Assembly (NCBI GenBank): GCA_017436605.1
Contig: JAFSCW010000076.1
Coordinates: 1-32,596, forward strand
Source of the DNA: Clostridia bacterium
GTDB lineage: Bacteria; Bacillota; Clostridia; Christensenellales; Aristaeellaceae
Direction of reading: 5' to 3'
Length of the DNA: 32,596 nucleotides
The notes under the pieces were generated by a model, which searched no databases, was not told where the DNA came from, and was given only the letters and a program-made list of their open reading frames with translations. A program made the position numbers and the translations under genes. Of this stretch, positions 7,828-16,000 are shown piece after piece. Positions within the stretch are counted from its first letter, which is position 1; each line of letters begins with the position of its first letter.

Positions 7828-9858
7828 TTACAGCATTCTGTTCATCACATGGCGCTTGAGTCCATCGTCCAGATCGATGAACCGGGCGTTGAACCCCCAC
7901 ACGCGGACGACCAGATCCTCATGCTTTTCCGGATGCACCAGCGCATCCTCCAGCACCGCCTTGTCGTAGATGGAAATGCTCACGATCGGCAAGCCGAGCT
8001 TCCCGCAGCTCATGACCATTCTTCGGATCATATCCACATCCACAGCGCCCATGCCGCGCGGCAGCACCAGATACAGCGGAGAAGACGCGCAGCCGCGCTT
8101 CAGGTTCGCTTTTGCCGCCGACTGGATCACAGCCGTCGGGCCGTTTTTCGCGTTGCCGGGCGTCGGCGAATAGTGCTCGCAGATCAGGTCTCCGCCCTTT
8201 CTGCCATCCGGCGTCGCGCCCACAGAGCCGGAGAACATGTTGAAATCGATGTTGTAAATGCCCGGAAGCGGCCGGATTCCGCAGGGCGCGGGATACGCTT
8301 CCACACGGCTGCAGAAGAACTCAGCAAGCTCCGCCGCCAGCAGATCCACGCTGTCCTCGTCGTTGCCGAATTTCGGCAGCTTCTTCAGTTCCAGGCGAAG
8401 CGCCTCATAGCCCTCAAAGTCCACGCTCAGCGCATGGATCAGCTCGGCCATGGTGCACAGCTTCTTTTCGAACACGCCCTCCCGGATCGCATGCAGGCAG
8501 TCCGCCAGCGTGGGAATCGAGCCGGAGAGCATCTGATAGTTCTTGACCTCCCAGCCGTCCCGGATCGGGTCCGAGCCCGTATCCAGCGCATGCTCGTTCA
8601 GGCCGGCGGCGATCGGCGACGTGCAGTACTTGTCCGTCTCCTCGTTGTCCCGGATATGCTCGGCCATCTGATCCATATAGCGGTCGATCTGATAGCCATA
8701 CTGATCCAGGAATGCCTCATAGACCTGCTCGAACGTGGTCATCTTTGCAAAGTCGCCGCTGTCGTGTCCGAGCGTCAGGCGGGTCTTATAGACTTCGGTT
8801 CTTCCGAAATTGGCCCATTTGTTGTAGGGCCTGAAGGGCGTGCTCGGATTCTCCTTGCCCCTGAACAGCGCAAGCTCCAGCGATTTTACAGATTCCATCT
8901 GCCAGAACCAGATCGCGCTGTGCGAATCAAACGTGATCTCCGTGCAGCCGTCGTTGGCATAGATCCGCGCCATCTCCAGCGGAATGCCCCGGTTCACAAG
9001 GGCGGGGATGATGTTGTCGTCGTAATAGGCGACGCCCTGCCCCTGGCCCATAGCGATCATCCGGACGGCGGTATCGAGGAACTCCGGTTTGCTGTTCGGA
9101 TGAATGCGGACATTGATATGCGGCTCCGATTTCGCCACGCGCATCGTCGCCTCCATGATCAGATTGGACAGATCGCAGGAGACGTCCTCGCCGTTTTCAT
9201 CCACGCCGCCGACCATGAGGTTCATCAGCGTGTCGCCGCTGTAGGTCTCGTTCAGCCGCTCCCAGAGCTCGCAAAGGATACAGAGCGCCTCATCCCGGCT
9301 GATCCTGGCGGGAACGTTCCTCTCGTACAGCTCGCGCAGATGCACATCCATGCGCCCGATACAGGACGTATAGGTGCTCCTCAGGCGCCAGATGAACCAG
9401 AACAGCTGCACGCCCTGCTCAAACGTATCCGGCGCACGGCTGGCAAGCGTTCTGCAATTCAGGGCGATCCTGTTCAGGCGCGCAGCGTCCTCAGGCCGCT
9501 CAAGCGCAAGCGCTTCGGCTTTTTCTGCATGGCGCAGGATGTATTCGCCGATCGCCCTCCAGCTGTCCGCGATCAGCGCGCGGTATTCCTGCTGCGCCTC
9601 ACTCAGTCCGTCGCGGGGCGCGCTCGCCCGCCGGATGATCCCGGGAACGCCTTCCTGCATCAGGAGCTTATAGTTCAGCGGGAAATGCGAATTATCCCAA
9701 CCGTAATTCTGCTTTCTCCATATCCCCGCTTCAACCATGGCTCGGACAGGATAGATCGGCCCTGCAAGGAAACCCGATTCGGGGATAAATATTTCTCTCC
9801 CCTCTATATCCTCCAGAATACTGCTTCGTATTTCTTGTACTGACATTTGGACGTTCAT
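7828..9858 (-). CDS. Glycyl radical enzyme of unassigned subfamily (PFL/diol dehydratase superfamily)
   Basis: 676 residues from the ATG at 9858. GGGAGG lies 7 nt before it; an overlapping ATG in another frame and the longer 9930 start are not supported. This is clearly shorter than most GREs (about 760-850). The catalytic Cys is Cys305 in NDGCTE, with Glu307 as the likely base, and there is no double Cys as in pyruvate formate-lyase. The radical loop is RVWGFNARFIDL with Gly655; the usual form is RV-S/A-GY. NYKLLMQEGVPGII near residue 80 matches the N-terminal part of eliminase-type GREs. The single Cys-x-Glu motif suggests dehydration or another elimination, not pyruvate cleavage. The operon adds an alcohol dehydrogenase and an esterase. 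No microcompartment shell genes are present. The substrate is unknown. Confidence 0.92.
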   Translation of the reverse strand: MNVQMSVQEIRSSILEDIEGREIFIPESGFLAGPIYPVRAMVEAGIWRKQNYGWDNSHFPLNYKLLMQEGVPGIIRRASAPRDGLSEAQQEYRALIADSWRAIGEYILRHAEKAEALALERPEDAARLNRIALNCRTLASRAPDTFEQGVQLFWFIWRLRSTYTSCIGRMDVHLRELYERNVPARISRDEALCILCELWERLNETYSGDTLMNLMVGGVDENGEDVSCDLSNLIMEATMRVAKSEPHINVRIHPNSKPEFLDTAVRMIAMGQGQGVAYYDDNIIPALVNRGIPLEMARIYANDGCTEITFDSHSAIWFWQMESVKSLELALFRGKENPSTPFRPYNKWANFGRTEVYKTRLTLGHDSGDFAKMTTFEQVYEAFLDQYGYQIDRYMDQMAEHIRDNEETDKYCTSPIAAGLNEHALDTGSDPIRDGWEVKNYQMLSGSIPTLADCLHAIREGVFEKKLCTMAELIHALSVDFEGYEALRLELKKLPKFGNDEDSVDLLAAELAEFFCSRVEAYPAPCGIRPLPGIYNIDFNMFSGSVGATPDGRKGGDLICEHYSPTPGNAKNGPTAVIQSAAKANLKRGCASSPLYLVLPRGMGAVDVDMIRRMVMSCGKLGLPIVSISIYDKAVLEDALVHPEKHEDLVVRVWGFNARFIDLDDGLKRHVMNRML

Positions 9859-9891
9859 CCATACGCCTCCCTTTCTTACAGCATTCCATGC

Positions 9892-9909
9892 AATGTGCAT
9901 TTGCACATT
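9892..9909. promoter_or_regulatory. Palindromic operator O1 (TGTGCATTTGCACA core)
   Basis: AATGTGCA-TT-TGCACATT has perfect 8-bp arms. It lies about 17-34 bp downstream of the predicted GRE start point, inside the leader, where a bound repressor would block transcription. The 14-bp core recurs exactly at 10001-10014. The LacI-type protein encoded at 10272 is the obvious candidate ligand (inference). Confidence 0.7.
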
Positions 9910-9932
9910 TCCACACATTTCTCTGCGCATTT

Positions 9933-9961
9933 ATTGTATCATTTCGTCGATTACATGTCAA
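9933..9961 (-). promoter_or_regulatory. Sigma-70 type promoter of the GRE operon
   Basis: On the - strand TTGACA (9956-9961) is separated by 17 bp from TACAAT (9933-9938), nearly consensus. The -35 sits inside a separate 14-bp palindrome, ACATGT-CA-ACATGT (9953-9966). The expected start is near 9926, giving a leader of about 70 nt. Confidence 0.82.
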
Positions 9962-10000
9962 CATGTTATCCGTCAAATAAGTTCCAAATATAATTACGTG

Positions 10001-10014
10001 TGTGCATTTGCACA
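10001..10014. promoter_or_regulatory. Palindromic operator O2 (TGTGCATTTGCACA)
   Basis: This is an exact second copy of the 14-bp palindrome. Its centre is 107 bp from that of O1, about ten helical turns, and about 80 bp upstream of the GRE start point. This is the classical geometry for a DNA loop made by a LacI-family tetramer or pair of dimers. Confidence 0.7.
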
Positions 10015-10159
10015 TTTTTTCATCCAATTTATATCTGACTGGAATAGCGCTGATGCGCAAACTCCGGCGCCCGCTCTGTTTTTGGCCTCCCGCCACATGC
10101 CCAGTTCGGTACAAATATACATTCATACACTTTTGCAAGCCATTCTCTCTGATTTGCAT

Positions 10160-10189
10160 TTGACAACTCATTCCAGTCAATGCTATACT
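10160..10189 (+). promoter_or_regulatory. Promoter of the lacI-type regulator gene
   Basis: TTGACA (10160-10165), an 18-bp spacer and TATACT (10184-10189) preceded by TG (extended -10). ATTCCAGTCA (10170-10179) in the spacer is the exact inverse of TGACTGGAAT at 10036-10045. The remaining part of the 413-bp gap (9859-10271) shows no gene. Confidence 0.75.
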
Positions 10190-10271
10190 TAATCAGTATC
10201 ATACTGTTGATTTGTTTTGCCCGCGCCTGCCCTGTGAATGCGCGGCAGAGAAAGGTGGCTCTGTTTCATCC

Positions 10272-11270
10272 ATGTCCAGCAAAGTGAGCATTGCCGATAT
10301 CGCCAATGCGCTCGGTTTATCCAGAAATACCGTATCCAAAGCGCTCAACGGCAGCCCCGGAATCACGCATGAAACCCGCCAGCGGATTTTGGATCAGGCT
10401 GTGCGCATGAATTACAAAATGATGGGTACCCAGCTCTCGATTTCAAAAACCGCAGAAGCAGCCAACATTCTGCTTGTGTGCAAGGATAATCAGCTGGTCA
10501 ATACGTTCTTTGGTCCCCTGATTCTCCAACTCCAGCACATCGTCCGCACGAAGGGCGCGGTCATCACGATGCAGTACATGTCCCCCGAGGAAATGGAGGC
10601 CGGTATTGTCCCGTCTCAGATCTATTCCGCCAGCGGCGTCATCGGCCTGGAGATTCTGGACAGCAGCTATATCCGTCATCTCGTCAACTGCGGCAAGCCC
10701 TGCGTTTTTTTTGACTGCGCAACGGACGCCGATGAGATTTCCACGCCGTTTGACGTCGTTCTGCAGGATGAGCGCGGCCTGTATACCGCCATTGACGCGC
10801 TGTTCAAAAAGGGGTATTCCCGCTTCGGTTTTGTCGGTGATCCCAATCACTGTGCCGGCTTCCGGAACCGATACGATTATTTCCGTCTGGCGCTGGCGGA
10901 TCACGGCCAGCTCGAACCCGAGAAGTATTCCATTCTCCATCCGGACGAAACCATGCACCAGCCCGGCGCATACCTGAAGTCCCTGCAGACCTCGAACCTG
11001 CCCGAGATGTACGTCTGTGCCAACGATACGATTGCCATCAACCTGCTCAAAGCCATGCAGCAATACGACGCCACAAGTTCGGAAAGAATTGGTCTGATCG
11101 TCTTTGAAATGGCGCACGATATGGTTGCCGAGGACAAGCTCATGGCGTCGGTAAACCTGAGCAGAAAGCAGATCGCCGCCGGAATCTGCATGCTGCTGTT
11201 CGACCGCATCCAGAACCCGACCACCACAAAACGAATCATCAAGCTGGAATCCCTGGTCGAAGTCTTCTGA
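10272..11270 (+). CDS. LacI-family transcriptional regulator
   Basis: 332 residues from the ATG at 10272, where the LacI-type helix-turn-helix begins at once (VSIADIANALGLSRNTVSKALNG, residues 5-27). The longer frame from 10212 adds an unlikely N-terminus. AAAGGTGG lies 13 nt upstream, a slightly long spacing. The C-terminal part has the periplasmic-binding-protein-like effector fold, ending in VNLSRKQIAAGICMLLFDRIQNP. It is divergent from the GRE operon and shares its control region with the two TGTGCATTTGCACA palindromes, so it probably represses that operon, and perhaps the MFS and hydrolase genes behind it, until a sugar-like ligand binds. The ligand is not known. Confidence 0.92.
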   Translation: MSSKVSIADIANALGLSRNTVSKALNGSPGITHETRQRILDQAVRMNYKMMGTQLSISKTAEAANILLVCKDNQLVNTFFGPLILQLQHIVRTKGAVITMQYMSPEEMEAGIVPSQIYSASGVIGLEILDSSYIRHLVNCGKPCVFFDCATDADEISTPFDVVLQDERGLYTAIDALFKKGYSRFGFVGDPNHCAGFRNRYDYFRLALADHGQLEPEKYSILHPDETMHQPGAYLKSLQTSNLPEMYVCANDTIAINLLKAMQQYDATSSERIGLIVFEMAHDMVAEDKLMASVNLSRKQIAAGICMLLFDRIQNPTTTKRIIKLESLVEVF

Positions 11271-11332
11271 TCAATCGCACGGCCTCTTCCCTGCCGCATA
11301 TTTCTCTGCAAGAAAACGCGGAGGTTGCCAAC

Positions 11333-12649
11333 ATGCTGTGCCCGTTCAGAAAAAACCGTATACCCAAAAAGCAAACCAAAGGAACGCCTTCCAGGCAGTC
11401 CCTTTGGTTTGTTATGTTTTTGTTCGGAATTGAAGGATTTCTGCTGCAGACCGTCACCTCGGTCAACAGCTATACCAATTCGCTTTATGCGACATACCTC
11501 GGCGCCACGCAGGCGCAGATCGGCGTCATTTCCTCGATTCCATCTTTGGTTTCCCTCGTTCTTCTGCTGCCGGTCGGCCTCGCCGCCGAACGGGCGCGCT
11601 CTTCGCGTACCATCCCCGTCTTCCTTTCTTTCTTCATGTCGGTGATGTATCTGCTTTATGCCTTCGTCCCCCAAAGCAGCGCGCATCCCATTCCATGGTA
11701 TTTCCTCTTGCTGGGGCTGACAACCGGCTTGGTCTTTACCTACAACGCGCAATGGCAGTCCTTCTTTGCTGACGCCATATCCGCAGACCAGCGCAACGAC
11801 ATCTACACGTTCCGCACCCGGATCGGTTATCCCTCAACAATTCTCGTCCCGCTGATCTGCGGCGCGCTGGTCTCCTCTCTGGCCCATGCCGCCGATAAGA
11901 TTTTCCGGTTTCAATGCATCTATGTCGTCTGTTCGGCACTCCTCCTCATTCAGGGCGTCGTTCTTTTGAAAATCCCCTTCTCCCCGCATCGCACCACTGA
12001 CAAAAAGCGCACCCTCTCCAGCGAGATTCCAGAAGCTGTCTCTGAAATGCTTCACAGCAAGGCGTTCATGTCCTTCTTTGTCGCCATCATGTTGTTTTAT
12101 GCAACATGGTACATTGACTACGGCTGCTGGTATCTGGCGGAGACCCTCTATGGCGGCATGACAGAGCTCCATCTGAGCTGGTTTTCCGCACTGTTTTCCC
12201 TGAGCCAGTTTCTGGCGCTGGGCGTCTTTGCCCGACTCAATCATAGGCGCAGCGTGCATTTCACCATTCTCCTCGGTATCGCAGGCCTTGCGCTGTGCCC
12301 TCTCGCGGTCATCCTGTCCGTCCATATTCAGGGCAGCCTGCGCCCCTGGTTCTTCATGGCGCTCGGCATCCTGTTCAATACCACGCCAGCCTGTATCCCC
12401 CTTTGTGTGGTGCAGATGCTGCTTGATGCAGCACCGGAAAAGCATCGCTCGCTGAACATCAGCCTCTACACCATGGCCACATGTACGCTTCAGATGATCA
12501 TGCCCTATCTCGGTTCGCGCATGTATCAGGCCATGGGCGCCAACCAGGAGGCCATGGTCTCCTTCTATACCTTCGTCATGCTCATCCGCACGGCCGTGAT
12601 GATCCTGTTTATCTTCCGCTACAGGCGCATAAAAAAAGAGCTGTCCTGA
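11333..12649 (+). CDS. Major facilitator superfamily transporter
   Basis: 438 residues, hydrophobic nearly throughout, with about ten to twelve membrane segments starting at SLWFVMFLFGIEGF. The loop after the second and third segments carries GLAAERARSSR, the MFS motif-A position. GGAGG lies 8 nt before the ATG. It follows the regulator gene by 62 bp on the same strand and precedes a serine hydrolase gene. Importer or exporter, and the substrate, cannot be told from sequence. The context suggests transport of the compound processed by the divergent GRE operon. The first 80 bp of the gene contain an unusual inverted repeat (11372-11411). An ATG at 11414 lies just after it but has no ribosome binding site. 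Confidence 0.88.
   Translation: MLCPFRKNRIPKKQTKGTPSRQSLWFVMFLFGIEGFLLQTVTSVNSYTNSLYATYLGATQAQIGVISSIPSLVSLVLLLPVGLAAERARSSRTIPVFLSFFMSVMYLLYAFVPQSSAHPIPWYFLLLGLTTGLVFTYNAQWQSFFADAISADQRNDIYTFRTRIGYPSTILVPLICGALVSSLAHAADKIFRFQCIYVVCSALLLIQGVVLLKIPFSPHRTTDKKRTLSSEIPEAVSEMLHSKAFMSFFVAIMLFYATWYIDYGCWYLAETLYGGMTELHLSWFSALFSLSQFLALGVFARLNHRRSVHFTILLGIAGLALCPLAVILSVHIQGSLRPWFFMALGILFNTTPACIPLCVVQMLLDAAPEKHRSLNISLYTMATCTLQMIMPYLGSRMYQAMGANQEAMVSFYTFVMLIRTAVMILFIFRYRRIKKELS
11372..11411 (+). repeat. Inverted repeat inside the 5' end of the MFS gene
   Basis: CAAACCAAAGG (11372-11382) is exactly complementary to CCTTTGGTTTG (11401-11411). The loop itself can pair (GCCT-TCC-AGGC), and TTATGTTTTTG follows. 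In RNA this would be a terminator-like hairpin about 40 nt into the coding region. Confidence 0.6.
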
Positions 12650-12756
12650 CCGCCGGCCCGGCACGCTCTGCAGGCAGCCCGGTTTCGACCTGCAGCCGGA
12701 TGATGCAGCCAATGCACAATCCGCAAACAGCAACGACCCTGATCAGGAGGCAAGCT

Positions 12757-13629
12757 ATGATGGAAAAAGATTTCACGCCATATATCGCGCAGGCCGAGCG
12801 CCTTCGCGTTTTGGGCGCAAACGTCACCAAGGACGGCGAGCTCATCTTCCGCTGGCGCAGCGAGGGCGAATGCCGCCGCAACATCTACTCCGCTACAAAG
12901 AGCTTTACCGCCTGCGCCATGGGCTTTGCTGTGCAGGAGGGGCTCATCCGCCTGGACGAAAAGCTGACGGATGCTTTTGCAGACGACCTGCCCCAATCTA
13001 TCGGCGAAAACCTTCAGCGCGCAGTCGTGCGCGATCTGCTCACCATGCGTCTTGGTCAGCCGCACGGATTCCTGATGGGCGATCAGCGGCCTTTCTACGC
13101 TGAAGACGACTGGACAAAGCTCAGCCTTGCCCAGCCCTTCGACGACGCTCCATGCGAGCGCTTTGTTTACAACAACGTCGGCCCCTATCTGGCCGGTATT
13201 CTCATCCAGAGGCGTTCCGGCTGCGATCTGGTTCAATATCTCACGCCGCGTCTGTTTGCCCCGCTTGGCGTCAAGCGCCCAACTTGGGAATGTGATCCGC
13301 TGGGCCATACCTTTGGCGCGGGCGGCTTATTCCTCACGCTGACAGAACTGCACCGCTTCGGACTTTTCTGCCTGAACCGCGGCGCATGGAACGGCAAACA
13401 GCTGCTGGATCCCGCATGGATCGACGCCTGCGCTGCGCCGCAGGACGGAGAACACTACGGTTATCTCTTCTGGCGGGGCGAGTTCAACTCCTTCCGCGCA
13501 GACGGAAAATACGGTCAGCTATCCGTGATCCTGCCCGAAAAGAACGCTGTTGTCACCGTCGTCAGCGAATGCCGCGATGGCGAAGGACTCACGCAGATGA
13601 TCCATCAGATCATCGAACGCCATCTGTAA
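12757..13629 (+). CDS. Cytoplasmic serine hydrolase of the class C beta-lactamase family
   Basis: 290 residues. The start is the first of two adjacent ATGs, with AGGAGG 6 nt upstream; the longer frame back to 12481 overlaps the MFS gene and is not homologous. The S-x-x-K motif is SATK (Ser45, Lys48) and the second motif is YNN (Tyr138). HTFGAGGL at 184-191 and the Gly/Gln-containing strand near 253 are as in the penicillin-binding/esterase (EstB-like) family. There is no signal peptide, so a cell-wall role or antibiotic resistance is unlikely; an intracellular esterase or amidase is more plausible. It lies 107 bp after the MFS gene and ends the + strand group before a strong terminator. The substrate is unknown. 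Confidence 0.85.
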   Translation: MMEKDFTPYIAQAERLRVLGANVTKDGELIFRWRSEGECRRNIYSATKSFTACAMGFAVQEGLIRLDEKLTDAFADDLPQSIGENLQRAVVRDLLTMRLGQPHGFLMGDQRPFYAEDDWTKLSLAQPFDDAPCERFVYNNVGPYLAGILIQRRSGCDLVQYLTPRLFAPLGVKRPTWECDPLGHTFGAGGLFLTLTELHRFGLFCLNRGAWNGKQLLDPAWIDACAAPQDGEHYGYLFWRGEFNSFRADGKYGQLSVILPEKNAVVTVVSECRDGEGLTQMIHQIIERHL

Positions 13630-13712
13630 TGCGCCGGATTCTTCCTTCGTGTCTTCTTAGCATCCTGCTCATTCCATTTTCCGCCTGAATCCGCAGAATT
13701 TCTTTCATATCA

Positions 13713-13753
13713 AAAAACAGGCTGTCTGCACTCTTTGCAGACAGCCTGTTTTT
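13713..13753. terminator. Strong bidirectional terminator after the serine hydrolase
   Basis: A perfect 17-bp stem, AAAAACAGGCTGTCTGC (13713-13729) with its complement (13737-13753), surrounds a 7-nt loop. The A-run before and T-run after make it work in both directions. Confidence 0.92.
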
Positions 13754-13787
13754 CATTCCCTCCTGCCTTCCGCATTGTCCATCCCCC

Positions 13788-13818
13788 AAAAAACGCACCA
13801 GGCATTCAGCCCGGTGCG
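13788..13818 (-). terminator. Rho-independent terminator of the amylosucrase-type gene
   Basis: On the - strand CGCACCGGGC pairs with GCCTGGTGCG (10 bp, one G-U) around a 5-nt loop and is followed by TTTTTT. It lies 51 bp beyond the stop at 13870. Confidence 0.9.
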
Positions 13819-13869
13819 CTGCGGCTCGTATTGCAGGGCCGGCAGCGGAGCTCACCCGCCTGATCAGCG

Positions 13870-15666
13870 TTATTCCATTTCCCGCTTGATCCACGCAAAA
13901 CCGGATGGCGCCAGATTGACCTCCTGCACGCGCTTTCCGGACGCGAGATCGGTATACTCCCCATCCGCGCGGAAGCTGTGCGTCCAGTCTCCGAAATTAA
14001 ACAACGCCAGCAGCTTCTGCCCTTCATAATACCGGCCAATGCCCAGCACATGATCGCTGCCCGTGTCAAACGTCCATACGTCCGCCTGTGGATGGAAAAC
14101 GCCGTTCTCTCTGCGAATTCTCGTCAGGGTTGCAATCGCGCGGTAGATCCTGCCCTGCCAGCTTTCCCGATCCGCGCGCTTTTCGGCGTCTTCCCAGCTG
14201 AACACGCCGCGATGCAGATAGCGGCTGTCCTCGCGCTTGAAGACGTCGTCGTGATAGGTATAATCGTTCAGCTGGCCGATCTCATCGCCGCTGTAGAGCA
14301 CGGGCACGCCGCTGAGCGTCAGCAGGAAGGCATGCAGCATCTCAATCTTGGCAAGCGCCTGCTTCTGATCCACCTCCCCGCCGCACAACGAGGCCGTCGT
14401 GCCGCACAGGCGCGCATCGCCCAGGCGCGGATCGTCGTTGTAGAGCTCGCCCCGGGCGGCAGAGCCCGGCCACTTGCCGGTCAGATAGTCGTTGAGATAG
14501 CGCTTATGCGGCACCTCGCTCTGACCAAACCGGGAAAGATACGGATAATCCAGACCCCAGCCGATGTCGTCGTGGCAGCGCAGATAATTGAGGAACGTAT
14601 ACTCGCTGGGCAGCGCAAACACCTGATCCAGCTGGCTGCGCAGCAGGCGAACATCCCGCGTGGCCACGGTATGCCACGTGCTGGCCATGGTCGTCACGTT
14701 GTAAAGCATGTGGCACTCCGGGTTTTCAACCGATCCGAAGTACGGCACAACCTTCGACGGCTCCATCACCACCTCGCCCAGCAGCAGCACGCCCGGACAG
14801 ACGCACGCGCAGGCCAGGCGCATCAGACGCACCAGCGTATGCACCTGCGGCAGGTTGCGGCAGGTGGTGTGCAGCTCCTTCCAGATATAGGGCGTCGCAT
14901 CCAGACGGATGACGTCCACGCCCTGATTGCACAGATACAGCATGTCCTCCGTCATGTCGTTGAAGACCGTCGGATTGGCATAGTTCAGATCCCACTGATA
15001 GGGATAGAACGTGGTCATGACGACCTTGCCGGCTTCCTCACACCAGGAGAAATTGCCCGGCGCAGTCGTGGGGAATACCTGCGGCACGGTCTGCTCATAG
15101 AGATTGGGAATCGTCCAGTCGTCATAGAAGAAGTACCGCTGCTGGTATTCGATTTCGCCCGCGCGGGCGCGTTTTGCCCATGCGTGATCCTCGCTCGTAT
15201 GGTTCATCACGAAATCGAGGCAGACGGCCATGCCCTTTTCGTGACATTCGTCCGCCAGGCTGGCAAGGTCTTCCATCGTACCCAGTTCCGGCTGAACCCT
15301 TCTGAAATCCGCCACGGCATAGCCGCCGTCGCTTCTGTCCTTGGGGCTCTCAAGCAGCGGCATCAGATGCAGGTAGTTGACGCCCGTCTCCTGTAGGTAA
15401 TCCAGATGGCTCTGCACGCCCTTGAGCGTGCCGCCGAAGCACTGCGTATACATGAGCATACCCAGCACATCCTGTCCCTTATACCAGTTCGGCTGCGCCA
15501 GGCGCTTTTCATCCAGCGCTTTCAGCGCTGCTTTTCTCGCCTCATAGCAGCGGCGCAGCATGGAAACGAAATAATCATACGCATGCGCATCGTGATACAG
15601 CGACATATACAGCCGCTTCATTTCATCCCGAACCTGTGCATAGCGCCCGTCAAATATCTGACTCAT
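13870..15666 (-). CDS. GH13 amylosucrase / sucrose hydrolase (subfamily 4 type)
   Basis: 598 residues from the ATG at 15666. AGGAG is 7 nt upstream, while the other ATG at 15672 is only 1 nt from it. An N-terminal helical domain (about 1-65) precedes the (beta/alpha)8 barrel, as in amylosucrases. Diagnostic stretches are SDGGYAVADFRRVQPELGT, DFVMNHTSEDHAWA and YPYQWDLNYANP. The catalytic residues are Asp256 (IRLDATP), Glu298 (LLGEVV) and the Asp at about 366 (RCHDDIGW). Amylosucrases turn sucrose into alpha-1,4-glucan and fructose; sucrose hydrolases of the same subfamily only cleave it, and the two cannot be separated here. There is no signal peptide. The gene stands alone and has its own terminator. 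Fructose released would match the fructosidase genes nearby. Confidence 0.88.
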   Translation of the reverse strand: MSQIFDGRYAQVRDEMKRLYMSLYHDAHAYDYFVSMLRRCYEARKAALKALDEKRLAQPNWYKGQDVLGMLMYTQCFGGTLKGVQSHLDYLQETGVNYLHLMPLLESPKDRSDGGYAVADFRRVQPELGTMEDLASLADECHEKGMAVCLDFVMNHTSEDHAWAKRARAGEIEYQQRYFFYDDWTIPNLYEQTVPQVFPTTAPGNFSWCEEAGKVVMTTFYPYQWDLNYANPTVFNDMTEDMLYLCNQGVDVIRLDATPYIWKELHTTCRNLPQVHTLVRLMRLACACVCPGVLLLGEVVMEPSKVVPYFGSVENPECHMLYNVTTMASTWHTVATRDVRLLRSQLDQVFALPSEYTFLNYLRCHDDIGWGLDYPYLSRFGQSEVPHKRYLNDYLTGKWPGSAARGELYNDDPRLGDARLCGTTASLCGGEVDQKQALAKIEMLHAFLLTLSGVPVLYSGDEIGQLNDYTYHDDVFKREDSRYLHRGVFSWEDAEKRADRESWQGRIYRAIATLTRIRRENGVFHPQADVWTFDTGSDHVLGIGRYYEGQKLLALFNFGDWTHSFRADGEYTDLASGKRVQEVNLAPSGFAWIKREME

Positions 15667-16000
15667 CTCCATTCTCCTTACAGCATCTGCAGTATTTCTT
15701 CTTCCGCCGGCATCTCCGGAATCGTTCAGTCCGCTTTTATCCTTCCGCTCCAGACTATTCCTGTACCCATTGAGGAAGAGCGTACTGAGCCGTCGATATC
15801 AGCCGTTCTATCTTTCTACAGAACATAATTCTCGCTTACACAGCGATTTCCTGCGGCATATGCCCCTGCGAAGGCAAATATCCGTAGCGCTTTGAAGCGC
15901 TGCAGCCGCAACAGACTAACCCACGCGGCAGGTCTTCTCGTCCGGCAGTATAACCTCGACCTTCGCAGCCAGCTCCGGGAACTCGTCGGCAAGAATCGCA

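Noticed and set aside
7849..9843. 664-codon + strand frame opposite the GRE
   Set aside because: It mirrors the GRE codon pattern and has no motif; the GRE Cys and Gly motifs prove the - strand gene.
4947..9858. Bacterial microcompartment around the GRE
   Set aside because: No shell protein, CoA-acylating aldehyde dehydrogenase or phosphotransacylase gene is present in the window.
12668..12695. CTGCAGG...CCTGCAG inverted repeat between the MFS and hydrolase genes as a terminator
   Set aside because: Only 7 bp with a 14-nt loop and no T-run; it may be chance.
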